A stretch of DNA of 53,744 nucleotides, taken from positions 1 to 53,744 of the forward strand of contig CALANA010000230.1 of NCBI GenBank assembly GCA_937925925.1. Direction: 5' to 3'. This document shows positions 18,093 to 26,752 of the stretch, piece after piece. The notes beneath the pieces are model-generated. The model made no database searches, was not told where the DNA came from, and was given only the letters and a program-made list of their open reading frames with translations. Both the position numbers and the translations under genes were made by a program. How positions within the stretch are numbered: position 1 is the first letter of the stretch; each line of letters opens with the position of its first letter. This stretch comes from an uncultured Chloroflexales bacterium (lineage in GTDB: Bacteria; Chloroflexota; Chloroflexia; Chloroflexales; Chloroflexaceae).

Positions 18093-18746
18093 ATGCGAGC
18101 CAATCAATCACAGCTTGAGTTGCATATTGATGTATTTACCCAGAAAAACCAGCGCGCACTGGCTTTGCCCGACCTGCATCCGCCGGAACTGGTGGCGGCA
18201 ATCCTGCAGGAGTTTCGCGAGCTGGAGTACCTGGGCGATGCACCGGAGGGCTATCAACTGGTGCGTGCCAGCGACCAGACGCCACTGGACGATACCCGGC
18301 CGCTCAGCAAGCAACACCTGACCGCGCAGACGCGCCTGATCTTGCAAGAACTGGAGGAACCGCTGCCCACCGGCACCCAGCGCCCGACGCGCCCGATCTA
18401 CCTGCGCGAACAGCTTGCCAGTAAGTCCTACAAACTGCACTGGGTACCGGCAATTATCGGGCGTCTCGGTCAGAACCAGGCGCATAACGATTGGGTGGCG
18501 GTGAACCTGAGTTCGCACCGCACCGGTCTGCGCGTATCACGCCGCCAGGCTCAGATTACCGAAACGAGTGGGAACTACTTTATCGAGAGCCTGTCTTCCA
18601 ACCCGACCGCGCTGGAGGACAGTACCGGCACGCGCATCGTCCTCGAACCACATGTCCGTTATCCCTTGCGCCACGGCGATGTTATTCATCTCGAACGCAG
18701 CGAAATCGCGCTCAAATTCATTATTCGTGACGAGGAGAAAGCATAA
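18093..18746 (+). CDS. Ubiquitin-like (EsaB/YukD-type) plus FHA domain protein
   Basis: The ATG at 18093 follows a GCAGAGGTG ribosome site; an ATG directly after the essC stop (18057) is possible but less well placed. Residues 1-85 resemble the ubiquitin-like YukD/EsaB fold of type VII systems, with alternating strands, a central helix and the segment LTAQTRLILQ. Residues about 120-210 form an FHA domain with GRLG, SRRQAQ and SSNPT; the usual His of SRRHA is Gln, so phosphothreonine binding may be weakened. In Firmicutes EsaB is separate and FHA domains sit on EssC, so this protein appears to merge both outside the ATPase. The ribosome site of the following WXG100 gene lies inside its 3' end, so the three genes form one operon. 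Confidence 0.75.
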   Translation: MRANQSQLELHIDVFTQKNQRALALPDLHPPELVAAILQEFRELEYLGDAPEGYQLVRASDQTPLDDTRPLSKQHLTAQTRLILQELEEPLPTGTQRPTRPIYLREQLASKSYKLHWVPAIIGRLGQNQAHNDWVAVNLSSHRTGLRVSRRQAQITETSGNYFIESLSSNPTALEDSTGTRIVLEPHVRYPLRHGDVIHLERSEIALKFIIRDEEKA

Positions 18747-19859
18747 ATGAGCAGCCCCGTTATCCAGGCCGACTATGACCAGTTAGACGCAATCGCCGCC
18801 CGTTTTGGTCAGCGGGCCGAAACGACCACAACGCTGCATGGGCATGTGCTGCGTAGCTACCAGGCGCTTGAGGATGGCGGCTGGATCGGGCGTGGCTTCA
18901 GTGCGTTCTCGACCGAGATGCAGGGCGAGATCTTCCCGGCGCTGGAACGGCTGACGCACGCGCTGGACGAGGCGCGGGCAGTGACGCTCCAGGTCAGCGC
19001 GATTATCCGCGAGGCCGAGGAAGAGGCCGCCAGTCTGTTTCAGGGTGGCCCGCAAGGTGATCTCCTCGGCGGAGGTGGCACACCGGACAATGGCACGGTG
19101 GATAATGGCCGGGCGGGTGATGGTCGTGGCAACCCTTGGGGGATGCTTATCGGTGGGGCTATCGGTGGTGTCATTGCCGGGCCAGTGGGAACGATCATTG
19201 GTGGCGCGATCGGCAATATGGGCGTTGGATCAGTGGTGGCGGGGGTGGTTGCGGGGATAGATGCGGGGATAGATGCCGCAAGGAATTTCTTTACAACTGA
19301 TAATGTCATAGGGCTTGGTGAAGCTTTCGTAAAGCAAATCGCAGAAACTTTTGATGATCGTGATGGAATTCCACTGAAATTTTCAGAAAGTTTTAAAATT
19401 CTCGGTTATGTTACGATGGCTATTGATATTGCAAACATTGGTTCTGCTATTCAGAATGCTGAAGATAAATGGCGTGAAGCAACTGTTCAAGGATTCGGTT
19501 TTGCTAGTAAAATGATAGGCGGAAAAATAGGCCTATGGGCAGGAGTAACAGCAGGTGGTTGGGTTTCAGGTGCAATAGCTGGATCTGTGGCCGGAAGTGT
19601 TGTGCCTGGATTAGGTACAGTTGTTGGGTTTATTGTAGGTGGTTTAGTAGCATTTGGTGTTAGTAAAGGATTTGAAGAAGGCGGCAAATGGATAGGTAAT
19701 GAGATTTATGATATTTATGAGAAGAAATATACTGCTGGTGAATATTTTGATTACAGAGCTGAAAGTATAAAAAAAGGGGTAAATGGATTTATTAATGATT
19801 TTAATAATAAGGTTGATAGCATAAAAGGGTTTGTAGCTGGAGTTTTGGGTATACCTTAA
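18747..19859 (+). CDS. WXG100 protein with glycine-zipper C-terminal region, candidate T7SS effector
   Basis: Residues 1-95 are a WXG100 domain (GGWIGRG, W46) closely similar to the small protein at 6521. A Gly/Asp/Asn-rich linker leads to two glycine-zipper stretches (IGGAIGGVIAGPVG near 135 and AGGWVSGAIAG near 270), which usually insert into membranes. Base composition changes sharply inside the gene: up to about 19260 it is GC-rich like its neighbours, while from there to the stop it is AT-rich with many A/T-ending codons. This is typical of polymorphic toxins that swap C-terminal modules by transfer. No known toxin catalytic motif is visible; pore formation is plausible. The gene starts directly after the FHA gene stop and shares its operon. 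No clear immunity gene follows. Confidence 0.75.
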   Translation: MSSPVIQADYDQLDAIAARFGQRAETTTTLHGHVLRSYQALEDGGWIGRGFSAFSTEMQGEIFPALERLTHALDEARAVTLQVSAIIREAEEEAASLFQGGPQGDLLGGGGTPDNGTVDNGRAGDGRGNPWGMLIGGAIGGVIAGPVGTIIGGAIGNMGVGSVVAGVVAGIDAGIDAARNFFTTDNVIGLGEAFVKQIAETFDDRDGIPLKFSESFKILGYVTMAIDIANIGSAIQNAEDKWREATVQGFGFASKMIGGKIGLWAGVTAGGWVSGAIAGSVAGSVVPGLGTVVGFIVGGLVAFGVSKGFEEGGKWIGNEIYDIYEKKYTAGEYFDYRAESIKKGVNGFINDFNNKVDSIKGFVAGVLGIP

Positions 19860-19912
19860 AGTACTATGGCAAGCATCCATCAGTTGTGAAACACCGGAGT
19901 CCAGGCGATAGT

Positions 19913-20106
19913 TTGCGTCTAGCTCCGTCCAGGCTAAAGCCTGGACTCCCGTTTACAATGACGATAGACTTGCTATATGACGTGATGTCGGTGGAATTTC
20001 TAGCATGCGGTGTCCCGGTTCTAGCTCCGTCCAGGCTAAAGCCTGGACTCCCGTTTACAAAATAGATTAGCTATATGACGTAATGTCGGTGGAATTTCTA
20101 GCATAA
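19913..20106. repeat. Tandem 102-bp hairpin repeat
   Basis: Two copies with a 102-bp period begin at about 19919 and 20021. Each holds a palindromic core TCCAGGCTAAAGCCTGGA and ends GGTGGAATTTCTAGCAT. A related partial palindrome (GGAGTCCAGGC) precedes them and another related one lies near 49228-49260. The array sits between the candidate effector gene and the small gene at 20122. Confidence 0.8.
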
Positions 20107-20121
20107 GGAAGGATAAGGATC

Positions 20122-20415
20122 ATGACGGACAACTCAACACGTATTGGCAATGCAACGGCGGAGCAACTTCAGAACATTGTCAAGACGGCTTTTGAAGAGG
20201 CACCCACCTATTATGCCAACGGGTTTATCAACGGTCTGGGCATGGCCGACGCCTACATCGTTCTGCAAACGAATGATCAGTCGGTGGCGGTAGTCAATAT
20301 GTCGCTCTCGATGGCGAAAACGATGGCGGCTAATCTGCTGGTGATGGTGCAGAATTTTGAGCAGCAAACTGGTCATAAGGTACCTACACTTGACGAATTA
20401 CAACAGCGTTCATAG
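20122..20415 (+). CDS. Small DUF3467-like protein
   Basis: A 97-residue protein with an AAGGAAGGA ribosome site before the ATG. The pattern YYANGFINGLGMADAYIVL, a short strand, then MSLSMAKTMAANLLVMV and a closing NFEQQTG resembles DUF3467-type proteins, small alpha/beta proteins of unknown role often found in pairs. It follows the WXG100 effector candidate after a repeat. It could be an immunity protein, an accessory factor or an unrelated gene. The sequence alone does not settle this. Confidence 0.6.
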   Translation: MTDNSTRIGNATAEQLQNIVKTAFEEAPTYYANGFINGLGMADAYIVLQTNDQSVAVVNMSLSMAKTMAANLLVMVQNFEQQTGHKVPTLDELQQRS

Positions 20416-20477
20416 CTGTTCGTGGTTAACGGTTGGTGGTTGTGTACTCTATATTCGCTGACAGTCGTGTGAGCGCC

Positions 20478-20893
20478 CTGAACGCTCGAACGCTTGAATG
20501 CTTCAACGCTTCAGCGCTGGAACGCTGGAACGCTGGAACGCTCCACCGGCCTTCGGCTTAGGGGGCAGCACTCCAATCGTGCGCACGAAGATTCCTCACT
20601 TCGTTCGGAATGACAGTTGCACGCTCTTCGGTGCAGGGGTGCGCGGACGAAGCGCTGGAGCGGTGGAGTAGTTGAACCCTTGAGCGCTGGAACGTTGGAA
20701 CGTTGGAACGCTGGAACGTTGGAACGCTGGAACGTTGGAACGTTGGAACGTTGGAACGCTGGAACGCTGGAACGCTTGAATGCTGGAACGCTTCAGCGCT
20801 GGAACGCTGGAACGCTGGAACGCTGGAACGCTGGAATGCTGGAACGCTCGAACGCTTCAACGCTTCAACGCTGGAACGCTCGAACGCTTCAGC
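20478..20893. repeat. Long 8-bp-period array split by a palindromic-type repeat
   Basis: Octamer copies, mostly GGAACGCT or GGAACGTT with variants TTGAACGC and TTCAGCGC, run from 20478 to 20544 and from 20688 to 20893. They are separated by the 151-bp inverted repeat arm at 20537-20687. All six frames stay partly open because 8 bp times 3 gives an 8-residue repeat (for example WNAGTLER); these frames are not genes. Confidence 0.9.
20537..20687. repeat. 151-bp inverted repeat, left arm
   Basis: This segment matches the reverse complement of 26602-26752 with about seven mismatches over 151 bases by eye. It contains a widespread REP-like sequence (TTCCTCACTTCGTTCGGAAT). Both arms are flanked by 8-bp-period arrays. 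Confidence 0.9.
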
Positions 20894-20941
20894 GTAAGTC
20901 CTGTTATTATAAGATCTTATAAAGATGTGACATTCACACAT

Positions 20942-23173
20942 ATGAAAAACCACCCCATCCTATTGCTGTTGTGCCTGCTGGTCTGCCTGAGTGTGGTTAT
21001 ACCACTCCCAACCCAGGCCCAGTCATCGTCAGAACCAGCACGAATTGTCATCAATTACGCGACCCTGAAACCCTCGAATGATCGGCAGGCGGACAAGGGC
21101 GAGCTGGAGGTCTTCTTTACGGTAATGGACGCGCAGGGGCAGCCTATTATCCGACCTGACATTGATACCGCCCATGTGCGGTTTGTTGACTTCGATGATG
21201 AACTGGCGCTGGTTGGCGACCCGGACGCGCCGCTCTATATTGCGCTGCTGGTCGATGTCAGCGGGAGTATGACCAACAGCATGGACGGTGTGCGGCGAGC
21301 GGCGGTTGAGGCCATTCGTGCCTCACCGCGCAATGCCCACTTTGTCGTCTATGCGTTCAGCCGCGAGCGGCAACCGATGTTGCCCGATGATGTGTTTTTC
21401 TCGGCTGATATGCGCCAGGTGGAAGAGGCGATCCGTGGCATTACGGTTGTGCCCGGGGGCGAGACGTGTCTCTATGATTCGATCGTCGACACGATCCGCG
21501 ATTTACGACGGGAAGCACCCGAACGTGAGTCGCGCCAGGCCGTGATTGCCTTTACTGATGGCGTGGATGAACTGCGCGACAGTGCTGGCCCCTGCAGCCG
21601 GAATACCTTGCCCGACGTGATCACCGAAGCCCACGGTATCACCGGACGTGACGCGATCGCGATACCGATCTACACGATCGGCCTGTGCAACCCTGGCCCG
21701 CGTGATCCCTGTGTGTATACCGAGCCGATTGTTTTTCAGGGTGAGACGGTGGAGGCAAACTCGATCCAGTTTCTGGCCGAACATACCAATGCGATAATGG
21801 CCAAGGGCAATCTGAACGACATTCATCATGCCTTCAACGCGATTATGCAGGCGTTGAATAGCCAGTGGCTGGCGCGGGCGAATGTCTTTGCCAGCCGGGG
21901 CAGCAATCAGGCCATATTGGACGTGACGTTCAAGGATGGATCATCACTCCAGAGTGCTACCTTTGAGTTTGTCTCCGAAGCCGACTATATTCCGCTACCC
22001 ATGGTGCGCATCGTGCGCACCATGTTTGTGAACGACCAGTATGTGCTTGAACCCGATCTCATCCGTCCTTCTGCAATGCGTGAGATCACGGTGGCTATTC
22101 TAGACAAACAAACTGGAACCGAGTTGCCGGATCAAGTGTTTACTCAGAGTGATATTCAGGCCTATGTGTCACAGCAAAAACCGTTTGTGATCGATACCGC
22201 TGGTTTGCGGCCCGAACAGGAATACTGTTTTCGGGTGCGCGCCCGCGATGTGAATGGCAATCCATTGCGGCGGCAGGGCGCTCTCGATCCGCTCGACCAT
22301 AATCTGGACGAAAAATGTGTGGTGTATCGTCCCGGTATCCCCTTTACGATCAGCAATGTGTCGCAGGATACGCGCAACGGCACCCTGGTGATCAATCTGG
22401 CGCTCCAGCAGAGCGGGGAACAACCGCTGCTCTACGAGGTCTCCATTCTCGATGACAGCACGAACCAGCCGGTAGACGATGATCCGCTGCCACAGGGATT
22501 GCTGGTTGGCTCACAGATCGAGATGCCCATTCCGCGCAAGATTTTACAGGCGGGTGAAGATCGCGCCTATCGTGTGGGGGTCACGCTCAAAAAAGCGGGA
22601 CAGGAACATGGGACACAGATCACCTATGCAACACGCTTCAAATCACCAGGCATGGTTGGTCGGCTCCTGATCATTATCGCCAACCCGGTTGTCCTGGGGG
22701 GGGGACTGGTTATTGCAGTTGGAGTGACGGCCTGGATCGCGTATTCGCGGTTACGAGCCAGCAAGCAAAAACCGCCGCCGCGCCCGCCGATCTATAACCC
22801 GCCCACCATTCTGCCCGGGTCGCGGGGCCTGGTCATTCGCATCACCCAGACACCCGATGCAAGCCAGAAACGCGAAGTTCCGCTTGAACGCAGCGACAAG
22901 CCGTTCGTGATTGGCCGCGCTTCCACTGCCGATCTCCGCATTGCTGGCGACAAAGATATTTCCCGCGAGCATGCGCAGATCACCATCAAGGACTATCTGT
23001 TTACCTTGAGTGACATGGGCAGTCGCAATGGAACGTTTGTTGATGACCGACGCCTGGAGCCGCAAGAAGCGATCCCGCTGGTGCGTCCGGTTGTGGTGAA
23101 GCTCGGAACCCATACCCGCCTGGAGATAGAGCCAGCCCGATTGTCATCCAGGCCAGGCTCATTGGATGGATAG
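20942..23173 (+). CDS. Secreted/membrane vWA protein with cytoplasmic FHA domain
   Basis: The ATG at 20942 starts a signal peptide (MKNHPILLLLCLLVC, cleavage after TQA); longer frames read through repeat arrays. A von Willebrand A domain follows with an intact metal site DVSGSM (Asp105, Ser107, Ser109) and a later FTDGVDE. Beta-rich segments continue to about residue 560. A membrane helix near 570-600 is followed by a Pro-rich linker and a canonical FHA domain with GRAS, ISREHAQ and SRNGTF. The vWA domain would lie outside and the FHA inside, so the protein could couple an external ligand or surface assembly to phosphothreonine binding. It is followed closely by a related gene and then a kinase, pointing to a signalling operon. 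No good ribosome site is seen. Confidence 0.85.
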   Translation: MKNHPILLLLCLLVCLSVVIPLPTQAQSSSEPARIVINYATLKPSNDRQADKGELEVFFTVMDAQGQPIIRPDIDTAHVRFVDFDDELALVGDPDAPLYIALLVDVSGSMTNSMDGVRRAAVEAIRASPRNAHFVVYAFSRERQPMLPDDVFFSADMRQVEEAIRGITVVPGGETCLYDSIVDTIRDLRREAPERESRQAVIAFTDGVDELRDSAGPCSRNTLPDVITEAHGITGRDAIAIPIYTIGLCNPGPRDPCVYTEPIVFQGETVEANSIQFLAEHTNAIMAKGNLNDIHHAFNAIMQALNSQWLARANVFASRGSNQAILDVTFKDGSSLQSATFEFVSEADYIPLPMVRIVRTMFVNDQYVLEPDLIRPSAMREITVAILDKQTGTELPDQVFTQSDIQAYVSQQKPFVIDTAGLRPEQEYCFRVRARDVNGNPLRRQGALDPLDHNLDEKCVVYRPGIPFTISNVSQDTRNGTLVINLALQQSGEQPLLYEVSILDDSTNQPVDDDPLPQGLLVGSQIEMPIPRKILQAGEDRAYRVGVTLKKAGQEHGTQITYATRFKSPGMVGRLLIIIANPVVLGGGLVIAVGVTAWIAYSRLRASKQKPPPRPPIYNPPTILPGSRGLVIRITQTPDASQKREVPLERSDKPFVIGRASTADLRIAGDKDISREHAQITIKDYLFTLSDMGSRNGTFVDDRRLEPQEAIPLVRPVVVKLGTHTRLEIEPARLSSRPGSLDG

Positions 23174-23216
23174 TCGAACTACTCTGAATCAGCATCTAAG
23201 GACAAGGATAACCGTT

Positions 23217-25199
23217 ATGCGTCGATTACGAATACCAGGAGCAGGATGTGTAGCGCTTTTACTCGCATTGATCATGGTGCCCGTTGTAGCTCAAGAACCG
23301 ACCACACTGACAATCTTGGATGTGGTGTATGAAGATCAGTTCCCGGATGTCGAGGTACAACTGCGCTATCTGGATCAACAACAGCAACCCATACCGAATG
23401 TTACCAGTTTTGAGGTCTCTATCGGGAATCAGTTAGTAAGCAACCCGGTAGCAGTAACCACTGAACGCGGGCCGATGGCGGTGGCGATTGTGGCTGATTT
23501 GAGTACGCATATGCGTGACAAAGGGATGCCACATAAACGCAATCGGTTTGTGGATATGCAGTCGCTCCTGCAGGAGCAAATGCTGGCGTTGCAACTGCCC
23601 AGACTGCGTGCTAGCCTGGTAACGTTTACGGATGAGGCAAACCTCTATTATCCCATGAGTACCGATCTGGGTGGTCTACGCAATATTATTAACGGTAGTG
23701 TGCCAGAATACCCCTTTGCACCGCAGGAAGAGGCTGCCGACGGTGCTGCGTATCCGCTAGAGGAGGCGATCATCACGGCATTGGAACAACTGGGGCAGGA
23801 AGCGCCAGATGTACCACGCGCCCTGTTTGTCTTTGCTGCGGGCGATCCCGATACTGCTTTGGATCTGGAGCGTATTGAACAGGCTTTCTCTAGCAGTCGC
23901 TCGGGCACATCTGCCGTGCATGTCATGGCTGTTGCATTCGGCTCGGATCAGGAAGGTACGTTTACCACCAGGGCCGCCAATCCCGGCATCCTCGAGCAAC
24001 TCGCGGCGGTCACTGGTGGTCGGTATGTCCACTATTTTGCGGCTGATGTTGACCAGGCGATCCAGCTACAAACCGAGGTCAAAACACAGTTCGCGCAGAT
24101 CTTGCAGGTGGCCGACTATTATAGCTTGCGCTTTCAGGCTGATCCGACGCTGGTCGGTATGCAAGATGTACGAGTGCGCGTTGGGAGTACCGCCGATACG
24201 TATACGATCAATATTGCCGCCGTTCCGCCCCGAGTCAGTGTCGTGGTCAATTCACGCGACTTTCAGGGCAAAGTGCGCATGACGGTACGTACCGATTTTG
24301 CGCAGAGTGAGCTGGCTCATGTCGAATATCTGTTAAACAATCATCGGATCGGACAATCTGAAAAGGCTCCAGATTTTGTATATGAGATCGATTCGTATGC
24401 CAGAGGGTTTCAAGAACTCTTTCCCCCCGGAAACTATGAGCTTGTGGCGGCCGTACGCGATGTACAGGGCCTGGAGAGTCGGAGCGAACCGCTGGTTGTG
24501 GAGGTGTTTGCCCCGCCCGTGCCCGATTCGCCGCTGGCATGGGTCATGGCGTTCATCACCGGCATCGGCGGGATTATTCTGCTGGCCCTGGTCGTAGTAC
24601 TGGCGGTAGTCGTCGGAGTGATGTATGGTATGCAGCGGCGGCAGAAAATTCCCCGCATCAGCAAACAGTTTCCTACCAATCGCCAGCCGACTCGCTCACG
24701 GTCAGTGAAGGTCTCGGAAACGGTGTTGGGGGATGATGAGCTTACCAGCGAAGTAGATAATGATCTTACTGCTGAGTTCAATCCTGAAGAATTGACCCAG
24801 GTCTACAATCCAGACGATCTAACTGCACGTTATGATCCTACGGCCGTACGCGAACGTATCTTCCGGGTGCTGGTTGAACGCGGCATTGATCCCGAAGCCA
24901 GGAAAGAGTTTCATCTGCGCAGCAACGGCTCCATGCACTACTTTATTGGGCGGCCTAGCACCAATAATACCAAACAGCCCGACATTGTCTTGCCCAACAA
25001 TCTTGTGTCACGTGAACATGCCCGTCTGGTGATGCTGGCTGATGGAGGCGTCGAACTGGTTGCCGGGCACAATACGAATGGCACGTTTTTTGGTGAGGAG
25101 AAAATAGAAATGGCCCCTGATGAGAAGCGGGTACTCCAGTCTGGCGACGTGTTCTGGATCAGCCCGGTCGTGAAGTTACGCCTGGAAGAAGAACTCTGA
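23217..25199 (+). CDS. Second vWA-TM-FHA protein with Thr/Asp repeat linker
   Basis: The ATG at 23217, after AAGGACAAGGA, starts a signal peptide ending VVAQ. The vWA-like domain has a degenerate metal site (ADLSTHM), so metal-dependent binding may be lost. Beta-rich segments and a membrane helix near 460-485 follow. The cytoplasmic part has an acidic linker with spaced Thr residues in near-repeats (ETVLGDDELT, DNDLTAEF, EELTQVYNP, DDLTARYDP), then a canonical FHA domain (FIGRPS, VSREHARL, NTNGTF). The Thr sites look like possible targets of the adjacent kinase, and binding by this or the other FHA domains would give a switch, as in GarA/OdhI. That is inference. The stop overlaps the kinase start (TGATG), so translation is coupled. 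Confidence 0.85.
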   Translation: MRRLRIPGAGCVALLLALIMVPVVAQEPTTLTILDVVYEDQFPDVEVQLRYLDQQQQPIPNVTSFEVSIGNQLVSNPVAVTTERGPMAVAIVADLSTHMRDKGMPHKRNRFVDMQSLLQEQMLALQLPRLRASLVTFTDEANLYYPMSTDLGGLRNIINGSVPEYPFAPQEEAADGAAYPLEEAIITALEQLGQEAPDVPRALFVFAAGDPDTALDLERIEQAFSSSRSGTSAVHVMAVAFGSDQEGTFTTRAANPGILEQLAAVTGGRYVHYFAADVDQAIQLQTEVKTQFAQILQVADYYSLRFQADPTLVGMQDVRVRVGSTADTYTINIAAVPPRVSVVVNSRDFQGKVRMTVRTDFAQSELAHVEYLLNNHRIGQSEKAPDFVYEIDSYARGFQELFPPGNYELVAAVRDVQGLESRSEPLVVEVFAPPVPDSPLAWVMAFITGIGGIILLALVVVLAVVVGVMYGMQRRQKIPRISKQFPTNRQPTRSRSVKVSETVLGDDELTSEVDNDLTAEFNPEELTQVYNPDDLTARYDPTAVRERIFRVLVERGIDPEARKEFHLRSNGSMHYFIGRPSTNNTKQPDIVLPNNLVSREHARLVMLADGGVELVAGHNTNGTFFGEEKIEMAPDEKRVLQSGDVFWISPVVKLRLEEEL

Positions 25200-26731
25200 T
25201 GAGTACAGAAGCAAGCGCTGCTATTCTAGAACCGGGAACACGGGTGGGGCCGTTTGAGGTGTTGTGGCCGTTACACCGTGGGGGACAGGCCGTGGTCTAT
25301 CTGGGGCGGTTGCGCCAATCCACGCAGATGCCCCTGCAAAAACTCCTCCGGCGGTTGAACTGGCGTGGAGCCACCCCGGACTTGATCGAGCAAGAAAAAC
25401 TGTGCGTCCTGAAAATTGCCGAGCCAGAGCAAGGCGATCATTTGATCAACGAGTGGGATTATTTGCCCCGCGTGCGCCATCCGCACTTGATCCAGACCTT
25501 CAGCGAACGGTTTGGCGATGTTACCACCGACAACCGCCGGCGGCGGCAGATTGATATGGCGCACGTCGAAATTCCGCAACCAGACGGCCCGCCGATCAAA
25601 GTGCCCTATATTGCGCTGGCCTATGAACCGGGTTGCTCGCTTAAGCAGGAACTGGAGCAACGCAATCACAGGCCACTGTCGCCCGCGTGTGCGGTGCAGA
25701 TTGCAATCCAGATGGCCGAAGTGCTGCACCATTTACATACCCATGGACGCCTGGTGCATCACGACATCTCGCCCAGCAATATTCTGCTGCGGAAACCGGC
25801 CGGATCATTCTGGCCGCAACCGCCCGACGCCATTCTGATCGATCTGGCGGCGGCTGACTCGCTCGATAATCCCCGTCTGCGCCATATTTATGGTAAACGC
25901 GGATATTTGCCTCCGGAGCGCCGTCGTCCCAAAGCCACGATCAGTCCCCAGATCGACATCTACAGTCTGGGTATGGTACTCTATGAAATGCTCGTGGGCG
26001 GTTCGTCCAATCGTCCAAGCACAACGGTCAGTTCTCCTGGCGCTCTATCCCAATTTCCACCGGTTGCTGAGCAGAATAAACGCGTGTCGCCCGAACTGAA
26101 TGAACTGGTGATGCAGGCGATTGATCCTGAACTGGAGCGCCGCGAGTACTATCTGCCCAGTATGGGGCATCTGCTTGACCGGTTGCAGCGGTTGCCTGAA
26201 GCCGGTCAGGACTGCAAACTTAGAGGCGATTGGAGCCTGGCCGCTTCTGTCCCGCTGCTGATCCCGGCGGTGCTGATCCTGCTGCTGGTTGTAGGAGTGC
26301 TGGTGGGTGGGGCATATGTCTTCGGTGAGCCTGGTGGGGTGCGGCCTTCCGATCTCACCGTGGCTCCGACGGTGACACCGGTACCGACCCACACCGCTCT
26401 GCCAACCGCGACTCCGCTGATACAAGTACCCACATCAACGGCGGTGTCTGGTGCCGAGCGCGCTCCCAATCGGCGTGAGGACGCACCAGGAGTTCCAGCG
26501 TTCCAGCGTTCCAGCGTTCCAGCGTGCAAGCGTTCAGGCGTGCAAGCGTTCCAGCGTTCCAGCGTTCCAGCGTTCCATCGTTCCAGCGTTCCAGCGTGCG
26601 GGCGCTCAAGGGTTCAACTACTCCACCGATCCAGCGCTTCGTCCACGCACCCCTGCACCGAAGGGCGTGCAACTGTCATTCCGAACGAAGTGAGGAATCT
26701 TCGCGCGCACGATTGGAGTGTTGCCCCCTAA
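25199..26731 (+). CDS. Membrane Ser/Thr kinase with repeat-derived C-terminus
   Basis: The start overlaps the stop of the vWA-FHA gene. Kinase features include Lys72 (VLKIA), the catalytic loop HHDISPSNILL with Asp189 and Asn present but Lys replaced by Ser, DLA in place of DFG, and GYLPPE as the P+1/APE region. It is atypical but may be active. A membrane helix lies near 350-377, followed by a Thr/Pro-rich external stretch. From about residue 430 to the stop the reading frame runs through an 8-bp array (VPAFQRSS units) and the 151-bp inverted repeat arm, so some 80 residues and the stop are repeat-encoded. The natural end was probably lost. Substrates could be the two FHA proteins of the same operon and other proteins of the region. 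Confidence 0.8.
   Translation: MSTEASAAILEPGTRVGPFEVLWPLHRGGQAVVYLGRLRQSTQMPLQKLLRRLNWRGATPDLIEQEKLCVLKIAEPEQGDHLINEWDYLPRVRHPHLIQTFSERFGDVTTDNRRRRQIDMAHVEIPQPDGPPIKVPYIALAYEPGCSLKQELEQRNHRPLSPACAVQIAIQMAEVLHHLHTHGRLVHHDISPSNILLRKPAGSFWPQPPDAILIDLAAADSLDNPRLRHIYGKRGYLPPERRRPKATISPQIDIYSLGMVLYEMLVGGSSNRPSTTVSSPGALSQFPPVAEQNKRVSPELNELVMQAIDPELERREYYLPSMGHLLDRLQRLPEAGQDCKLRGDWSLAASVPLLIPAVLILLLVVGVLVGGAYVFGEPGGVRPSDLTVAPTVTPVPTHTALPTATPLIQVPTSTAVSGAERAPNRREDAPGVPAFQRSSVPACKRSGVQAFQRSSVPAFHRSSVPACGRSRVQLLHRSSASSTHPCTEGRATVIPNEVRNLRAHDWSVAP
26490..26601. repeat. 8-bp-period array inside the kinase 3' coding region
   Basis: Copies of GTTCCAGC with GTGCAAGC and GTTCAGGC variants continue the kinase reading frame. 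The array is in the opposite orientation to that at 20.7-20.9 kb and abuts the right inverted repeat arm. Confidence 0.9.
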
Positions 26732-26752
26732 GCTGAAGGCTGGTGGAGCGTT
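26602..26752. repeat. 151-bp inverted repeat, right arm
   Basis: This is the reverse-complement partner of 20537-20687, about 95% identical by eye. It supplies the last residues and the stop codon of the kinase gene. The arms enclose 5.9 kb carrying the two vWA-FHA genes and the kinase. Confidence 0.9.

Noticed and set aside
20558-20953. Leftward and rightward frames across the octamer arrays
   Set aside because: An 8-bp period keeps frames open by chance and gives 8-residue repeats; real starts for the next gene lie at 20942.
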